Origin: Thermothelomyces thermophilus ATCC 42464
Lineage: Eukaryota > Ascomycota > Sordariomycetes > Sordariales > Chaetomiaceae
Direction: 5' to 3'
Assembly (NCBI RefSeq): GCF_000226095.1
Contig: NC_016472.1
Location: 3,596,001-3,660,000 of the forward strand
Length of the DNA: 64,000 nucleotides
The notes under the pieces are model-generated. The model was not told where the DNA came from and did not search any database. It worked only from the letters and a program-made list of their open reading frames with translations. Shown here piece by piece: positions 45,962 to 56,218 of the stretch (its first letter is position 1; the number at the start of each line of letters is the position of its first letter). A program made the translations under genes and the position numbers.

Positions 45962-47064
45962 TCATCTAGGAGAGTCGGGTCTCTGGATGATATCTTCGCT
46001 GTTCAGAGGGCGGGTTCCATCATTCAGAACCATGGCTTCTCGGTGACGATGCCTAACACGCTGTTCCTCGGCCGTCTGTGCTCCCTGAAGAGATCGTATC
46101 AGGACACGTGCCTGCTCATCCTCCCGCAGGTTGCTGATGTTGATATTACTTGAAAGCAAAACGCTAAATCGTTCAATCAGCGAGATGTTGTCTTCGATGT
46201 CTGTATCCGAGGGAGGTGATCTGGGTAAGAGTCCCGTCTTCTCCAGGGCTTCCCTGCCAGAGCGCGTTCCCCGGATCGAGGCGACGATGTCAGTGATGCG
46301 ATTTCCTCTGCAACGAAGGTACTGCGCAAAATTCCGCTGCCTCTCCTCCTCGGTCGTCCCCCAGTTCTGTCTGGCCAGCCATTTCTCTACGAACTTGGCC
46401 TTGACCAGTTTCTCGGCGTCGTAGCAGCTGAGTAACTGGCTGATGAACATGAGGCAGAGCTTTTCCGTCATGTCACGCAAGGGGTACTCGTCCCAGTCTG
46501 CGTCATCGAGCACTTCTTGCTCCGGGTCAAGGGACAATTCCAGGCACCTGACCAACGCAGCATATGCTTTCCATCGATGTAGCCTCTCAAGACTCTCTTC
46601 CACGCAGTCAGCCTACAAAGTCCTTTATCTGATGGGAGAGCAATCAAACGCGGGAATGGCAGAAGCTTACGAGGATCTGTAATGATGGCAAGAGCCCTCA
46701 AATTCCTCATGCGCTCATCGTAGTCCTTGCGCGTGATACCCCAGAGCAGCCGATCGACGGTTTCCCTGTCATTGACGGCTCTGTCGCAGACAATCTTGGC
46801 TGCCGTTTCACGAATCGACTGATTGTAATGACCGAGAAGCGTGTCTAGCGTGCCGAGTTTGAGCGCATCCTCGGTCTCCTGGGTGATATATTGCGTCTTG
46901 GGCTGCACCGGTTTAATCTCGGCCTCGTCTCGCCACTTCTTGAGGAGCACGCGCACTCCCATAAGCCAACCCACTGCATTGATGGCCAGATAGCCAAAAA
47001 GAACCCGGTCGTCCCGGATGAGCCTGCTTAGCCATCCCAAAATGGTGGCGCGAGTCGTAGCCAT
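45962..47064 (-). CDS. Conserved-looking helical protein with N-terminal membrane segment, function unknown
   Basis: Two exons, 47064-46671 and 46596-45962 (342 aa). I do not recognise a named family. Residues about 20-41 (VLFGYLAINAVGWLMGVRVLL) form one hydrophobic segment followed by a basic residue cluster, so an N-terminal membrane anchor is likely. The rest is predicted helical in style, with short alpha-helical pairs such as LGHYNQSIRETAAKIV and DYDERMRNLRALAIITD that resemble armadillo/HEAT-type repeats. The 74-nt intron has to end at AAG (46597), with a GCTGAC branch just upstream; the more obvious TAG acceptor gives a stop. The gene is divergent from NOP14 with 314 bp between the ATGs. 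Confidence 0.75.
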
Positions 47065-47378
47065 GACGCTGTTTGTTAGCGTAGATGGTCATACAGACTT
47101 GCGATGTGATTCTTGAGGTGCAGTTTCGGGTTGTCGATGCAATGTTGATACTCCACAACTGCAGTCTAATCTTGGTAACGCTCGTGCATTCCCAAATATT
47201 CCCTACAGGTGGGGGAGTGGGTGCACTGTACGGATTATGCTACCGACAGAACATGTGGGCCGGCGAGATAAGATAGCCAGAGCAGCATGCCACTCAAAAA
47301 AATCTCTGAACAAAAAGGCAGAGATTCCTAGCTGCAACAGATCGCACCGCGACGCAGGCGCCAACTCACATTGCCAAA
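47065..47378. promoter_or_regulatory. Bidirectional promoter between the unknown gene and NOP14
   Basis: 314 bases shared by two divergent genes. Contains GTACGGATTATGC at about 47228-47240, a word family (TACGGATTA, TACGGAGTA) seen in other intergenic parts of the window. No TATA box is evident. Confidence 0.5.
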
Positions 47379-50244
47379 ATGGCCGGGTCACAATTGAAGA
47401 GGCTCAAGGCCTCTCTTCGCGAGCAAGGAATCATCGGCCCCCAGCAGTCAAAGAAACAAAGGCGCAAGAATGCCGAGGAGCAAAAGGCGAGGCCCGACAA
47501 GCGCCTTCAGCGTGTAGAGGCCTTGGCCAGCATCCGCGAGCAGTTCAACCCCTTCCAATTCAAGACCAACGCCCGGGGACCCAAGTTCGAAGTTACCACC
47601 AACAAGCCCGCCAATGACAAGGCTGCGATGGGTATAAAGGGGCGGCCTGGGCTGTCCAAAGCCATGGGCGAAGAGAGGGTATGATCATCTCATAATTGGG
47701 GTTCACGCTTGCATATCGCTGATCGGTGATGAGTAGCGGCGCCAAACCCTTCTTGTCGAAATGCAACGGCGCAACAAAGTTGGAGGGCTCATTGACAGGC
47801 GCTTCGGCGAGAACAACCCCAACTTGTCACTCGAGGAAAAGATGATCGAGAGATTCACCCGCGAGCAGCAGCGAAAGCACAAGAAGATCTCAGCGTTTGA
47901 CCTCGAGGATGACGACGAGCCGATGGGGGGGTTAACCCATATGGGCAAGCCCCTCTTTGACGACGACGGCGACGACGGCGACGACGCGGTGCCTGTGAAA
48001 GATGACTTTGATGAGGAGGATCTACCGTCGGGGGATGAATCCGACACTTCTCGAGCCGAAAGGAGGATGCTAAAACGCCAGCGTCTATTGGAAGCCGTGG
48101 AGGAGCTAGACGAAGACAACGAGCAGCCCGAGAGGAAGAAGACCAAGAAGGAAATCTATGAGGAGGTGATAGCGAAGTCAAAGCTGTACAGATACGTAAG
48201 TCTCTCAGTGTGTTTGCGGGACGGAACGACCAGGGTACTCACAATCCCACAGGAACGGCAGGCGGCAAAAGAAGAGGACAACGAGCTCAGAGTCCAGCTT
48301 GACAAGCAGATGCCTGAAATTCAAGCTCTTCTGCTCCAGAGACCGAAACCACCATCAAAGGAAGAACCCCCAAAGATTATTGCCGGCAAGGAAAAATCCG
48401 CGCTTGAAAAAGATTACGATATTCGTGTGAAACAGCTCGCTGCCGATAAGCGGGCACAGCCCGCCGAGAGGACGAAGACGGAAGAGGAGTTGGCAGAAGA
48501 AGAAGCGAAGCGGTTAAAGGAACTAGAGGAGAAACGACTGAAGCGTATGCGGGGTGAGGCGGTTGAAGAAGACGAGGAGGATGAGGAGGAGAAGGACAAG
48601 AGAGAAAAGGAAGACGTCGAGAAAGCCTACGACCCCTTCAATACCGAAGAGCATGATGAATTCGGCCTGGGCAAGGGAGTCAAGTACCGGCCAACTGCTA
48701 CAGAACTGGGGCTCGATGACGAAGACGACTTTCTGATTGACGAGGATCTTGTTGCCAGCGGCTCCGATCTGGACATCGAGAGCGAAATCGAAGATGAAAG
48801 CGAGGACGAGAATTCTGGGTCAGAATCCGACTCGGACGACGACGAGTTTGTTAAGGGGGTTCTCTCAGAAGCCGTCACAAAAGATCCAGTCTTCCAAACA
48901 CCCAGCAACACCAAAGGAGACGACGAGAACGGCATCCCTTATACATTTCCATGCCCGCAGAGTCACGATGAGATGCTCAAGATATTCGAGGGGATTGATG
49001 TGACGAAACTTCCGGTAGCTGTTCAGCGAATTCGGGCGCTCTATCATCCCAAGCTCGACAGCAAGAACAAGGAGAGGCTGGGCATATTTTCGCAGCTTCT
49101 CGTGCACCACGTCGCGTACCTTGGCGATAGGTTCGAGCCGCACTGGTTTCCCACCTTGGAGAGCTTGAGTCGTCACATCCACTCGATGGCCAAGTCGTTC
49201 CCGATTGAGGTGGCTAAGGCATACCGAGCACACATCCAGGAGATTGAACAGGGCCGGCCCCTGGCTCTCACCGTCGGAGATCTTGTCCTATTCACCGCAA
49301 TCGGGACAACATTTCCCACATCCGACCATTTCCATCAGGTTGTTACCCCTGCAATGCTTGCCATCGGTCGCTACCTGGGACAGAAGATCCCACAAGCGCT
49401 TTCGGATTACGCGACGGGGACCTATCTCTCGATTCTCGCTCTTCAATACCAACAGTTCTCAACGCGCTACGTGCCGGAGCTGATGAACTTCTGCCTCAAC
49501 ACGCTCTGCGCTCTGGCGCATGAGAAACCCCAAGGGAAGCTAGGGTTCTTCCCGGTTCACGAACCCGCCGCAGGAATTCGGATCCGAGACGCCGGCAATA
49601 CTACCATCCGGCAACTCAACTGCGGCGACTGCCAGCAAAAGCGGTCACTCTCTGCGGCTGAAGAGTCTTCGCTCAAAGTGGCCATCATCAACACCGTCGC
49701 GGCAATTCTCAAAGCCGCCGCAGAAACCTGGCACAAGCTCCCAGCCTTTTACGAGACCTTCCACCCCGCCTCCCTCGTTCTCCAGCACCTTACCGGCAAA
49801 GCAAACAGCGTCCACTTGCCGGAGGCGCTAACAAGCAAGCTGACGGATGTAAATTCAGCTATAACCCGTCTCCTCCAGCTTGCCCGCCTGTCCCGCAGGC
49901 CGCTCGAGCTGCACCATCACCGCCCTCTCGCGATCCGCACATACATTCCCAAGTTTGAAGACTCGTTTGATCCTGACAAGCACTACGACCCGGACAGGGA
50001 GCGGGCCGAGCTGGCGAAGCTCAAGGCCGAGCACAAGCGCGAGCGCAAGGGCGCGCTGCGCGAGCTGCGCAAGGACGCGGCGTTCATGCGGCGCGAGAAT
50101 CTGCGGATCAAGAAGGAGCGCGACGCGGCGTACGAGAAGAAGTACAGGCGGCTCGTGGCCGAGATTCAAGGCGAAGAAGGCCGGGCGGCAAACGAGTATG
50201 CGCGGGAGAAGGAGGCAAGGAAGAGGAAGGCGAGAGGGAGGTGA
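47379..50244 (+). CDS. NOP14: Nucleolar protein NOP14 (small-subunit processome component)
   Basis: Three exons, 47379-47678, 47737-48195 and 48253-50244 (916 aa). NOP14 is needed for 18S rRNA maturation and 40S assembly in the nucleolus. Family blocks: MAGSQLKRLKASLRE start, NPFQFKTNARGPKFEV, PGLSKAMGEERR (across intron 1), RNKVGGLIDRRFGEN and LSLEEKMIERFTREQQRKHK, followed by a very acidic/charged middle (GDDGDD, EEDEEDEEEKD), then the globular C-terminal half beginning around IPYTFPCPQSHDEML and LDSKNKERLG. It ends in basic helices (ERKGALRELRKDAAFMRREN, then KKYRRLVAEIQGEEGRAANEY), the canonical NOP14 C-terminus. Intron 2 is 57 nt, a multiple of three without a stop, so retention would add 19 residues. 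The protein length agrees with fungal NOP14. Confidence 0.95.
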
Positions 50245-50527
50245 TTTGCCGGTTTTGGCGCTGTTTCGTTGCTGGTTTGGGGTTCGTGTGTGGCCGTTTG
50301 TATGCTACGGGAGTTTTGGTCGAAAATCAAGAAGCTCATCAGCGTCTCAAAACCCCAACAGTAGCTATTCCAGAATTTTGTGTCTGCAATTGCATTTGTT
50401 CCGCATGCTCACGTCACACCACTCCGTTCACTTGATCACTGAGACCGTGCCAAAAGCCCAACAACACCTCCTTCTCAGAAGACCTTCCAACCACCACCAA
50501 ATCAGGCAAACCTCCTTCTTTCCTCAT
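50245..50527. other. Convergent 3' intergenic region, NOP14/AMS1
   Basis: 283 bases between two stops. Nothing besides presumed 3' UTRs. Confidence 0.6.
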
Positions 50528-53500
50528 CTACGCCAGCTGCAACTTGTAACTGGCAACTTCAAAGGGCCTCAGGTCCACGGCAAACCGGCCCCCCTCAGCC
50601 AGTACCACCTCCTCCAGCTCGTCTTCCAGCAGGTTGACCTTGTACACCTTCGCGACATCCCAGGTGGTGGCCACGGTGCCCCGGGCCCGACCGCCGAGGC
50701 TGTCGTAGATGCGCAGGATGACGCTCCGGCCCTTCTTGACTGGCAGCTCCCCGCGCGAGACGTCCTCGTCGTCCTCGCCGCGCTTGACTGTGTCCAGCAC
50801 CAGGGCCTCGCTCGAGTCGGGCGTCAGATACACGGGCGGCGAGGACAGGTCCGCCAAGGCGGCGCCGGCGCCGGCGCCGGCGGGGGCAGCGAGCTTGAGC
50901 GGACTGTTGAACTCGGCGGCTTTGCGGACGGTGACGTGCGACAGGGCGCCCTGGTGGGGGAGGATGGCCCAGCGGATGTGGTGGGTGCCCATGTCGGCGT
51001 GGGCGTCGGGGGCCTTGGGGCTGCGCAGCAGCGACAGGCGCATGACGTTGCCGGCGGTGGCGAAGCCGTACTTGGAGTCGTTGAGGATGGACACGCCGTA
51101 GCCGTGCTCCGAGAGGTCGGCGAAGCGGTGCGAGCAGACCTCGAACTTGGCCATGTCCCACGAGGTGTTATAGTGGGTCGGGCGCCGGACGATACCAAAC
51201 TGCGTCTCGTACGACGCTTCCGTGTTGCGGATGTCGACGGGGAACTCGACCTTGAGGAACTTCATCGTTTCATGCCACTCGACGGTGCTGGAGATCTCAA
51301 CGTGGGATTGTTGGCCCGGGAGGGCGGCGGTGAGACTGATGATGGTTTCGATGGAGGACTCGTCGCTGATCTTGGTCCGGGTGACGACGCTAACGCGGTG
51401 GTTCTTGATTTCGTGGACTCTGGTCTCGCCAGGCTGAAGAGGTTTGCGAGTGTCGAGGTGGTAGACCTCGACGTCCCAAGCCTGCCAGTAGAGGGGCTTG
51501 TCGTCAAAGATGACGTATTGGTTAGCCTTCTGGCCCTTGGGGATGATCTCGCGCTCGGCGGTTCGATCGTAGAGCGACGTGATAACACCCGCTTCTACCC
51601 TGACCCTGAGTTGATCATTCTCAAGGACAAAAACACTCTTCGAGGGTTGCTGAAGGGTGACGAGGGGCTTGTCTTGGCTCGTCTTCAAAGTCCGCAGCTT
51701 CAGCAGCGGGCCATTGCCGCACGCGACAGCGGCCTCGTTTTCAGAAATATCGACAACCTCCTTGCGATGCCATGGTAGCGTGTTGAGAGCGAGACCGTCT
51801 GCGACCGTGGTGGTCTGCACCTGGGAGAAACCTAGCACCTTGGAAATATCCTTCAAGGCGCTCTCGGCGGTCTTGAAGACCTGGGCATACATCTGCGGCG
51901 TGTGAGTTCCCATCCTTGGCTTTTACATTGGATTCGGCGAACAACTCACCTCGTCGGATTCCCGGTAGGCCATCTCGATCGAGCTCCCCGGAAGGCAGTC
52001 GTGGAACTGGCAGAGAAGCACCAGCTCCCACATGTCATCAAACTCCTTCTTCGGGTACTTGTAGGACTTGTCTTTGATGGACGCAATGGTGGCTAGCAGC
52101 TCCAGGTCTCGAAGCACAACCTCGGACCTGCGATTGTCGCGTTTATTCTTGGCCTGGGTCGTGTACGTGCCGCGGTGCAGTTCGAAATACAGCTCGCCGT
52201 ACCATGTTACGAGGGAGTCTGCCTTGCGTTCGATCCTGTCGAAGAAGTCGTCGACTGACTCGCCCATGTGTACTCGGGGCAGTAGGCCGACAGTGTCGCT
52301 GATGCCACGGCAGCGACGCAGCTTCTCGATCTGCTGCCAGGTAGGGCCGCCGCCGCCGTCTCCCTTGCCAAATACGAGCAGGGATGTGGCGTCCTGGTCT
52401 AGCGACTTGTGCTGCGACATGCTGCGCTTGACGTCGCCGAAGTGGGCTTCGGCCGTGTACGTCTCGGCGGGAGGCATGTGGCAGATGACCTGGGTGCCGT
52501 CCAAGGCAACCCAGTTGAAGGTGGTGTGGGGGAAGCGGTTGATGTTATTCCAGCTGAGCTTCTGCGTGAGGAAGCGCGTCATGCCGGCCAGACGGCAGAG
52601 CTGCGGCAGCTGGCTCGAATAACCGAACGTGTCGGGCAACCAGAAGGTCTGGCAGCGTTTCCCAAAGTTGCTCTCGTAGAAGCGCTGGCCGTACAAGAAC
52701 TGACGGACCAGCGACTCGCCGCTCGGCATGTTGGTGTCGTGCTCGACCCAGCTGCCTCCGATGGGGTGGAAGCGGCCCTCGTCGACCTTCCTCTTGACCC
52801 GGTCAAAGACGGAAGGGTACAGCTCCTTGAGCCACTTGTACTGCTGGGCCTGGGAGCAGGCAAAGTTGAGCTCGGGGTACCGGTCCATCAGGTCGCACTG
52901 GCTGGACCACGACCTGGCCACCTTCCGTTTGGTCTCGGCAAAGGGCCACAGCCAGCAGCTGTCGATGTGGCAGTGTCCGATGCCGAAAACGACGGGTTCT
53001 TTGCCGCTCTCGTACACCTTGGCCGAGTTGACGTTGGGCCCGAGGTATTGCTCGGCAATCCTCCGGCAGGTCTTGAGCGACTCCCTGTTTCCGATCTCGA
53101 AGGCGTCGACGATCTCGTTGCAGGTCTTGAGCGCCTTGTGCTGCTCCCACGAGTCCTGGGGAAACTCCCTCGCAGCGTCGCCGATGATCCAGATGTCGAT
53201 GTACAGCTGGCGTGCATCCGGATCGACGGCAACAATCTCGGCTCGGTCAAGGCGGTAGTACTTGTTCGGGTCTGGTGGCTGGATCGAGTCCCCTCCCGGG
53301 GCATTGCCAAACATGCCGTTGCAGGCCATTTCGATGTAGATGGTGTGCTCCTTGCCGTCGCGGAACGAGTCCGGGAGGATCCACTCGACACGCTCGCCGC
53401 CGCCTGTGAGGCCCTGGAGCGGGTGGCCGTCCTCGTTCCACACCATCCCCTCATTGTTGGCGTCCCAATGAAACTCGAGGAGCCTCTTGTCCCGGAGCTC

Positions 53501-53839
53501 CTCTGGGACCTTCAAGATGACCCTGAACCAGTGGGTCGTCCACGAGGGGCCAAACCACTCGCCGACGCTCGTCTTTGTGAACTTGTGGGACGTAGCGTTC
53601 TTGAAGGTCGGGCGAGTCTGGTCCGGAGCATGCCACACGGAAAGCTGCACATGGGGCTCGCCAGAGACGACGGCCTCTTTCATCATGGCAAGGAGGTTCT
53701 GGTGCTCATATTGGCCGCCCGAGTAGAACTGACTGATGCGGTCTTTGTAGATGTTGGAAATCAGTTGGCCCACGGGCTTTGGGGCTTGGAGGGGATAGTC
53801 GCTCCGAGGACCCCTCTGGGACGGTGTCTCGCCACCCAT
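50528..53839 (-). CDS. AMS1: Vacuolar alpha-mannosidase, GH38 (AMS1)
   Basis: Two exons, 53839-51950 and 51892-50528 (1084 aa, the usual AMS1 length), intron 57 nt. The enzyme trims free oligomannosides in the vacuole; in yeast it reaches the vacuole by the Cvt/autophagy route. In keeping with this there is no signal peptide. The zinc site is GIGHCHIDSCWLW (about 285-297). The nucleophile region is WLPDTFGYSSQLPQL (about 400-414), preceded by GGSWVEHDTNMPSGESLVRQFLYGQ. Middle-domain helices include ELYFELHRGTYTTQAKNKRDNR and CQFHDCLPGSSIEMAY. The exon 2 part holds the C-terminal beta domains (KLRTLKTSQDKPLV, GVITSLYDRTAEREIIPKG, AILPHQGALSH). Splicing restores SDE-MYAQVF. The stop is convergent with NOP14. 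Confidence 0.95.
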
Positions 53840-54916
53840 GATGTCGGCGCCAGAAATGGATTGGGGATGAGATGGCTCGAAAAGAGGATTGACTATAGCA
53901 AAAGGAACGGCGGTGTGTGTATGTCAATGGAATGGAATCAATCCTGAGGCAGGCTTGGGAAGTTCTTGATTGGTGATGCAAGAGAAGCGGGAGCTGTTTC
54001 TTTGCTTCTTTCTCGCTCCCTCGACAACAATAAATACCTAAAGCGACGCTGGAACGTGCGGTCGCGAAGTCGGTTTATTAGGTGGTCAAGTGATTCTTAG
54101 ATACGAGTTGTGAAGAGGACGTTGATGAACCCATCCGAAGACAGAGAGGGCCGGATACCGAAGTGAAACGGCGCACTGTGTAAACAAGAGACGGTTACAC
54201 ATGATGGCAGGTGCTTTGGTCTATGGTTGCCGGGGCCTGCTGATCTCGGGGCTGCAGGCGTGCTGCTGCCAGGGCGCGCGGACATGGTTGCGTGGCTTTG
54301 GGAGGTGCCTGGCCGGGTTCCCCGCAAAGTGCCCAAGCCAATCAGGCTTGGCTCTCGTCCATCTTCGACGGAAACAACAACCCCACCGACATCAAGAGGG
54401 GTCATTGCCGGCTACTCCGCACGTCTCGATGGATCATGATGGTCGTCTCTGGCATCCCCAAGCTCCTCAATCCTACCGTCCGGATATAGTGCGCTGCGAC
54501 CACGGCGTCCAAATGACATGTCAGCCTGGACCGAATGGTGGAATGGTTGGGATGGGCCTGATCCAGAAGATGGTCGTCACCCGAGCCGGGGAGCTGGAGC
54601 AATTGAATCTCGAGCCCGTGACCAGATTGCCGATAATTGACGGCTTGGACGGTAAGTGATGCATGGCCAAAGGAGGATCCAGCTCAATCCAGTTCCAGGA
54701 GCAGGCCGCAGAGGTATGTGTTCTCATAGTAGCCATGGTCATCACCTGACGCTAATCCATGATTAAACTCGATGCTATCTCCCGTCGAAATTGTGGTAGA
54801 GGAAAAAAAACCTGTGAAGCTGCCAACCAGAAGGAAGAGAGAGTGAAAAGAAAGGGGGGAGAAAAGAGAAGAGAAAGAAGAAAAACAACCGGCCTTTCCC
54901 CGTCTGGACCGTCGCA
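53840..54916. other. Intergenic region upstream of AMS1
   Basis: About 1.1 kb. The left part is the AMS1 promoter. Short frames on both strands (a 152-codon plus frame at 54201-54659 and a 102-codon minus frame at 54097-54405) have no recognisable domain and start at doubtful places. A purine-rich stretch lies at 54835-54890 (AGAGAAAAGAGAAGAGAAAG type) next to the 3' end of the hypothetical gene. Confidence 0.55.
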
Positions 54917-56218
54917 TCATGAAATCATGCTGTGAGGACGCTTGCGACTCCCAATGGCTGTCGTCCCTAGCTGGACGTCTTTAGAAGCAGAGGCAAGGTC
55001 CTTCCTTTTGACACCCCCACCACCACGCTGAACTTCGACCTTACCAACCTCTTCCTTATCCGCGTCGTTGCCCTCTCCATCCTCTCCACGCTCATCCTTA
55101 ACACCTTCGTCATCATCCTCATCATATTCCGTATACTCTTCGTCGTCATCCTCCTCTTCTTCTTCCTCCTCCTCTACCGCCTCCTCGTTCTGCACTTCGT
55201 CGTCCCCGTCCTCACATTCATGGTCTTCGTAATCCATGAACGCCTCATCCTCGGTCTCACTCTCACTGTCGTCAAACGACACCGTGCCCAGCAAAGGCAC
55301 GTCCAGCCTCGCCAGTTGGCTGTTGATGATGTTCTTGGTCGTCTCGAGCAGCTGCGCGTCCCCGTCCGTGGGAACATCGCGGTCGATGTCGAACTCGGCC
55401 TCGTCCCGGTCCGCCGGCGGCGTCCTCCTCTGCTGGTCCCCCACGAGGCCGCCAGCAGCAGCAGCAGAGCCGGCAGGGGACCCGGTCAGGGGAGCGGTCG
55501 GGGGCGGAGGCAGGCCCAGCAGCCACCGCCGGAGCCGCTCGCCGCGGGCTGCCCGTCCCGCGGGGCCGCCCGCCGCCACGCTTCTCGCCCGCAGCGCCCG
55601 CCGGAACGCCCTTCTCCTCCTCCGCCGCCGTCGCAGCACCCGGTCGCGCATGTACCACGCCACCACCAGCGTCGCCGCCTGCATGCTCGTCTGCCGCCGC
55701 CGCTCCTGCTCGCTCGCCCACTCCCGGCACCGCTGCTGGTAGTAGCTCGCGATCCGGGCGGCCATGGCGAGGTAGTGCGGGTCGCTGCTGGGCGGAAATG
55801 GCAACGGCCCCTGTTGTGGGCGCGGGTTGGCGCCGTGGTACTGCTGGTAGTGGTAGTGATACTGGTGTTGATCTTGGCTGTGTTTGGTGGTGTTGTTGCT
55901 GCTGCTGCTGACGTTGCCGTTGCCGTTGCCGTTGCCGATGTTCTCCGGGTTGGGCGGCCTCGTGGCGGCGGTGGTGGGAAATGCGGCCGGATTGCTTGCT
56001 GGTGGATTCAATGACGGCTGCGACGCTTCGCGTGGTAGTGGTGGACCTTCTCGAGCCAGAGTCGAGTTAGGAATTGGCGGTGTTGTTGGATGACGGTGGA
56101 CTGCCGGGTTGAATGACAGCAGACTTGGTGAAGAAGCCCCCCTCGAGAACATTTGTAACTCTGGCGGAGGCGTGACGGGGGTTGGGGCCTTGAAGGGTAG
56201 GGGTAGAGACGTCGCCAT
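54917..56218 (-). CDS. Low-complexity hypothetical protein (basic helix plus acidic C-terminus)
   Basis: Single exon, 433 aa from the first in-frame ATG (the open frame extends upstream only via non-ATG codons). I do not recognise a family. The N-terminal third is Pro/Ser/Asn-rich with GNGNGNGN and QYHYHYQQY tracts. A central basic helix runs from about 155 to 230 (HYLAMAARIASYYQQRCREW, then RRRRRRRRAFRRALRARS). A short conserved-looking block, LLETTKNIINSQLARLD (about 300-316), follows. The C-terminal part is strongly acidic (runs of E and D, about 340-390) and ends with a basic KRKD and GSRKRPHSM. The opposite charges and lack of a membrane segment suggest a nuclear or RNA/DNA-associated protein, but this is guesswork. 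Confidence 0.7.
   Translation of the reverse strand: MATSLPLPFKAPTPVTPPPELQMFSRGASSPSLLSFNPAVHRHPTTPPIPNSTLAREGPPLPREASQPSLNPPASNPAAFPTTAATRPPNPENIGNGNGNGNVSSSSNNTTKHSQDQHQYHYHYQQYHGANPRPQQGPLPFPPSSDPHYLAMAARIASYYQQRCREWASEQERRRQTSMQAATLVVAWYMRDRVLRRRRRRRRAFRRALRARSVAAGGPAGRAARGERLRRWLLGLPPPPTAPLTGSPAGSAAAAGGLVGDQQRRTPPADRDEAEFDIDRDVPTDGDAQLLETTKNIINSQLARLDVPLLGTVSFDDSESETEDEAFMDYEDHECEDGDDEVQNEEAVEEEEEEEEDDDEEYTEYDEDDDEGVKDERGEDGEGNDADKEEVGKVEVQRGGGGVKRKDLASASKDVQLGTTAIGSRKRPHSMIS

Noticed and set aside
46597-46670. Frameshift in the unknown helical gene
   Set aside because: Apparent phase mismatch with the TAG acceptor disappears when the AAG acceptor 16 nt downstream, with a GCTGAC branch, is used.
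54201-54659. 152-codon plus-strand frame upstream of AMS1
   Set aside because: Cys/Gly/Gln-rich without recognisable motifs; overlaps a comparable frame on the other strand.
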